A stretch of 6,857 nt of DNA from Polyangia bacterium (lineage in GTDB: Bacteria > Myxococcota_A > Polyangia > Polyangiales > Polyangiaceae): positions 1-6,857 of the forward strand of contig JAUILJ010000435.1 of assembly GCA_030433055.1 (NCBI GenBank). The letters are read 5' to 3'. Positions 5,042 through 6,857 of this stretch are shown here, one piece after another. Each line of letters starts with the position of its first letter. Positions within the stretch are counted from its first letter, which is position 1. The notes under the pieces were generated by a model. The model was not told where the DNA came from and did no database searches. It saw only the letters and a program-made list of their open reading frames with translations. The position numbers were made by a program, and so were the translations under genes.

Positions 5042-5759
5042 ACCACACGCTGCACAGCAGCGCGACGAACAGTCCCGCTCCGAAACCAGCCCATACGGGG
5101 CCAGCGCCGTGGCGCACGTCGTGAAGCAGGGGCTGAGCGGCCTGCAGGCAAACCAGCCCGAGCAGCACCAGTGCAGGGGTTGGTAGCGCTGCCGCCCTGA
5201 GCCCCGCTCGGCGTGGCGTCGAGCTACCCACTTCTTGTGCCGCGCGGATACAAAAACAGCTGCTCACGACCCACACGGCGAGCGTCCCTGCGACCAGGCC
5301 AGGCGTCCCGCTCAGCGGCAGCTGGAGCTCCGCAAAGCGATAGGCAAGCGTGGCCCCTGCGAGGCCACCCAGCGCGCTCAACAAGAGGCCAGCGAACAGC
5401 GCACGGCGCAGCACCCGCCAGCTGCGCGCCCCCGTGTGTCCCCAGCGCTGGTCGAGCTTGCGAGTCGCGGCGACCACCACCCCAACAGCTGCGCCGATGA
5501 ACAGCATCAGCACGCTGAGCTCCGCGGTGGTGCGGGCTGCTGCTCCAAGTTGACCCGCGTTTTCCACCAGGTAGGCGGTGCCGAACGGCGTCGTCCCCGC
5601 GAGCGCCCCGAGTACGCCCCACGCCGCGCCAAGCTCGAAAGCGTTTGGTTGAAAGCGCTCCGTCGGCTGGCCAAGATCGCTGGCAAAGCCCAGCTCGAGG
5701 CTGTCTCTCGCGACTTCGTAGCTCGCGGGAGCGCCCGCCTGTCGAGAGCGAACCACCAT
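4986..5759 (-). CDS. Six-helix integral membrane protein of unknown function
   Basis: The 257-residue product has a polar N-terminal 40 residues and six likely membrane helices (about 43-63, 80-98, 119-140, 152-173, 193-213, 222-244). It ends in an Ala/Arg-rich tail. Loops carry Arg clusters after helix 2 (RKLDQRW, RSWRVLRR) and after helix 4 (TPRRAGLR), which suggests by the positive-inside rule that both termini are cytoplasmic. Cysteines at 168, 170, 204 and 236 lie within or beside membrane segments. I see no transporter, kinase or enzyme motif and do not recognise the family. The opposite strand has a long open frame here, but its translation is polar, Arg/Gln-rich and featureless. The start is the ATG at 5759 with only a weak ribosome binding site. 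The TerB-like gene lies 138 bp upstream on the same strand and could be co-transcribed. Confidence 0.7.
   Translation of the reverse strand: MVVRSRQAGAPASYEVARDSLELGFASDLGQPTERFQPNAFELGAAWGVLGALAGTTPFGTAYLVENAGQLGAAARTTAELSVLMLFIGAAVGVVVAATRKLDQRWGHTGARSWRVLRRALFAGLLLSALGGLAGATLAYRFAELQLPLSGTPGLVAGTLAVWVVSSCFCIRAAQEVGSSTPRRAGLRAAALPTPALVLLGLVCLQAAQPLLHDVRHGAGPVWAGFGAGLFVALLCSVWFSVSIELAAARAPARAAR
4993..5018. terminator. GC-rich 11-bp hairpin with GGGA tetraloop at convergent gene ends
   Basis: gcggctcgcgc (4993-5003) pairs perfectly with gcgcgagccgc (5008-5018) around ggga, a GNRA-class tetraloop on the plus strand. It sits in the 56-bp overlap of the two convergent genes and could pause or stop transcription from either side. 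No T-run follows on either strand, so it is not a canonical intrinsic terminator; attenuation, 3'-end protection or purely coding constraint (Arg/Ala-rich ends) remain possible. Confidence 0.4.
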
Positions 5760-5897
5760 GGGTCCGCTTCAGACGCATCAGCGCGCCCGATGCTTTGGCT
5801 CGGATGGCAGTTGTTTGGGAGCGCTCCCCCTCCTTGCCGGGAAGGCTTTGAAAGTCAGCGACTTACGCGCTGCCCACGCGCGGAGAACCTGCGGGTG

Positions 5898-6257
5898 CTA
5901 GCGGACCGGCGGGAAACTGGAGGCGCCCAGCAGGGCTGACAGCTCACCCAAGATCTCCGTCTCGTCCTCCCCGATGTTCAGCTCCTGCAAGAGGCGCCGC
6001 ACCGACTTCAGCACCTCGACCCGGTGATCTCTGAGCAGGGCGAGATTGGGAGGAGGCAACGGAGCTTGACCTGCCAGGTAGGTATCCAGCTCCTCCAGGT
6101 GCTCCGGGTGGAGGCCCAGGTTTCGGGCGTACTGCTTGAGCCGCTCGGCTTCGGGTGCTGTCACCTCGTGGTCCGCCCAGACCACCTGCAAGAAGAGCTT
6201 CACTAGCTCCAGACCATAGTTGCGTGTCGCTACGCTAAGCGGAGGTTGAGTCCCCAT
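5898..6257 (-). CDS. TerB-like helical domain protein
   Basis: From the ATG at 6257 the product has 119 residues; the frame opens at a TTG at 6293, but the extra residues look non-domain and have no ribosome binding site. It is predicted all-helical. The first half has LVKLFLQVVWADHEVTAPEAERLKQYAR, where D29 and E36 fit the D-x(6)-E acidic motif of TerB/DjlA-type domains. The second half has a matching LNIGEDETEILGELSALLG (E97 to E101). TerB-like domains bind metal ions and occur in tellurite-resistance proteins and as stand-alone modules in many bacteria; stand-alone members have no established role. There are no ter genes nearby, so tellurite resistance is not implied. It is probably soluble and cytosolic, and is divergent from the lipoprotein gene at 6392. 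Confidence 0.68.
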   Translation of the reverse strand: MGTQPPLSVATRNYGLELVKLFLQVVWADHEVTAPEAERLKQYARNLGLHPEHLEELDTYLAGQAPLPPPNLALLRDHRVEVLKSVRRLLQELNIGEDETEILGELSALLGASSFPPVR

Positions 6258-6371
6258 GTCGTCGTTGGTCTCACGGCTGGCGGGCGATCGCAAGAGACGC
6301 GGAAGCGGATGGGTGCCGCTCGCGTTACCGCATCGTCGAGTTCGATGATGAGAGTCTTGGTGTGCCAGAGC

Positions 6372-6391
6372 CGCTCCCTCCCGGGGGAGCG
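6372..6391 (+). promoter_or_regulatory. Hairpin enclosing the ribosome binding site of the PLP-enzyme gene
   Basis: cgctccc (6372-6378) pairs perfectly with gggagcg (6385-6391) across a six-base loop, possibly extended by a wobble pair. The 3' arm contains GGGAG, the only Shine-Dalgarno-like sequence, and the hairpin ends at the base before the ATG at 6392. Folded, it would hide the ribosome binding site and hold down translation. A role is inferred from position only. Confidence 0.45.
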
Positions 6392-6857
6392 ATGAAGCGT
6401 CGGGAGCTGTTGCTCACGGGGCTGGCGCTGGCCGGTTGCGGAGAGCCTCGCCGCGCTCCCGCGCATGCCCCACCGAGTCCTGCGGCTACCGCGCCGCGCC
6501 TGAAGCCGGCGCGCGAGCTCGGAACACGAACTCCGAGGGACGACGCGCGGTCAGATCAGCCCAAGCAGCCATCGACGGGCAAGCGGTTGCCGTTCGGCAA
6601 GGCAGCGCTCAGCGCCCGCTGGCCCGAGCTTGACGCGTTGCCGTGGAGAAACATCATCGAAGCGTCCACGCCCCTCGAACTCGTGTCGGCACCCGAGCTC
6701 GCGTTGGGGGCGCTCGTGCTCAAGCAAGACGCCGAGAGCGCGCCGGGGTATGGCGGAAGCAAGCCGCGTAAGCTCGAGGCGCTGTTTGGCGCTGCGCTCG
6801 CCGCAGGAGTCGACGAGGTGTGCACCTTCGGTGCCAGAGGCTCCAATCACGTCGCCG
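6392..6857 (+). CDS. PLP-dependent enzyme of the ACC deaminase/D-cysteine desulfhydrase family with Tat-type lipoprotein signal (3' end cut off)
   Basis: The visible 155 residues begin MKRRELLLTGLALAGCGEP: a twin arginine (R3, R4) followed by E-L-L, a short hydrophobic core and a perfect lipobox LAGC with C16. Residues 17-65 form a Pro/Ala/Arg-rich linker. From about residue 66 the sequence resembles fold-type II PLP enzymes: PWRNIIEASTPLE, then LVLKQDAESAPGYGGSKPRKLE with the expected Schiff-base lysine K124 (GGxKxRKLE), then TFGARGSNHV, the phosphate or substrate loop (S151, N152). These enzymes open ACC to 2-oxobutyrate or release sulfide from D-cysteine; the reaction here cannot be fixed. 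Family members usually lack a signal, so export is unusual; Tat would allow folding with PLP first. The start at 6392 follows GGGGGAG with a short two-base gap. The rest lies past the right edge. Confidence 0.82.
   Translation, partial: MKRRELLLTGLALAGCGEPRRAPAHAPPSPAATAPRLKPARELGTRTPRDDARSDQPKQPSTGKRLPFGKAALSARWPELDALPWRNIIEASTPLELVSAPELALGALVLKQDAESAPGYGGSKPRKLEALFGAALAAGVDEVCTFGARGSNHVA

Noticed and set aside
5852..5882. Short hairpins after the TerB-like gene (aagtc/gactt and cgcgc/gcgcg) as a terminator
   Set aside because: The stems are only 5 bp and no proper T-run follows on the minus strand.
5235..5939. Plus-strand open frame of 234 residues opposite the six-helix protein
   Set aside because: It is Arg/Gln/Ala-rich without structure; the minus-strand frame shows six clean membrane helices.
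5898..6257. Tellurite resistance locus based on the TerB-like protein
   Set aside because: No terC, terD, terE or terZ-type gene is present and the similarity is only at the level of the acidic helical domain.

Overview
This is a GC-rich bacterial window with about ten protein genes on both strands, two of them cut by the window edges. No rRNA, tRNA, CRISPR array, insertion sequence or prophage gene was seen. The mix suggests a large-genome delta-proteobacterial lineage, most likely a myxobacterium (Myxococcota). The signs are high GC, small single-gene transcription units, several lipoproteins, a long gene-poor spacer, and a very acidic low-complexity protein. That placement is inferred from style and content; no marker gene is present.

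Layout, left to right. 1-389 (-) is the N-terminal part of an extremely acidic, repeat-built, probably disordered protein whose C-terminus lies outside the window. 390-897 is a 500-base spacer with no convincing gene, holding a 17-bp tandem duplication and a long-loop inverted repeat. 898-1887 (+) is a YkuE-like metallophosphoesterase. It converges on 1910-2638 (-), a thioredoxin-fold lipoprotein with one active-site cysteine, whose probable terminator lies inside the end of the phosphoesterase gene. A 148-bp divergent spacer leads to 2787-3593 (+), a ketopantoate-reductase-like NAD(P) dehydrogenase, which converges on 3635-3862 (-), a 75-aa DUF2061 membrane protein. Across another divergent spacer, 3998-4639 (+) is a YhhN/TMEM86 membrane protein (lysoplasmalogenase family). 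It is followed by 4718-5041 (+), a small two-helix membrane protein that may be a reduced relative of the Mpo1/DUF962 family, with its own promoter covered by a near-perfect palindrome. That gene overlaps tail to tail with 4986-5759 (-), a six-helix membrane protein of unknown function. 5898-6257 (-) is a TerB-like all-helical protein. 6392-6857 (+) is the start of a PLP-dependent enzyme of the ACC deaminase/D-cysteine desulfhydrase type carrying a twin-arginine lipoprotein signal.

The genes do not form one pathway. Two themes recur: envelope or lipid proteins (YhhN, the Mpo1-like candidate, DUF2061, the six-helix protein), and lipoproteins carrying domains of soluble enzyme families (thioredoxin fold, PLP enzyme). 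The most unusual items are the apparently exported PLP enzyme with a hairpin over its ribosome binding site, the palindrome over the promoter at 4665, and the slippage-prone acidic gene at the left edge. I saw no complete, clearly new multi-gene system.
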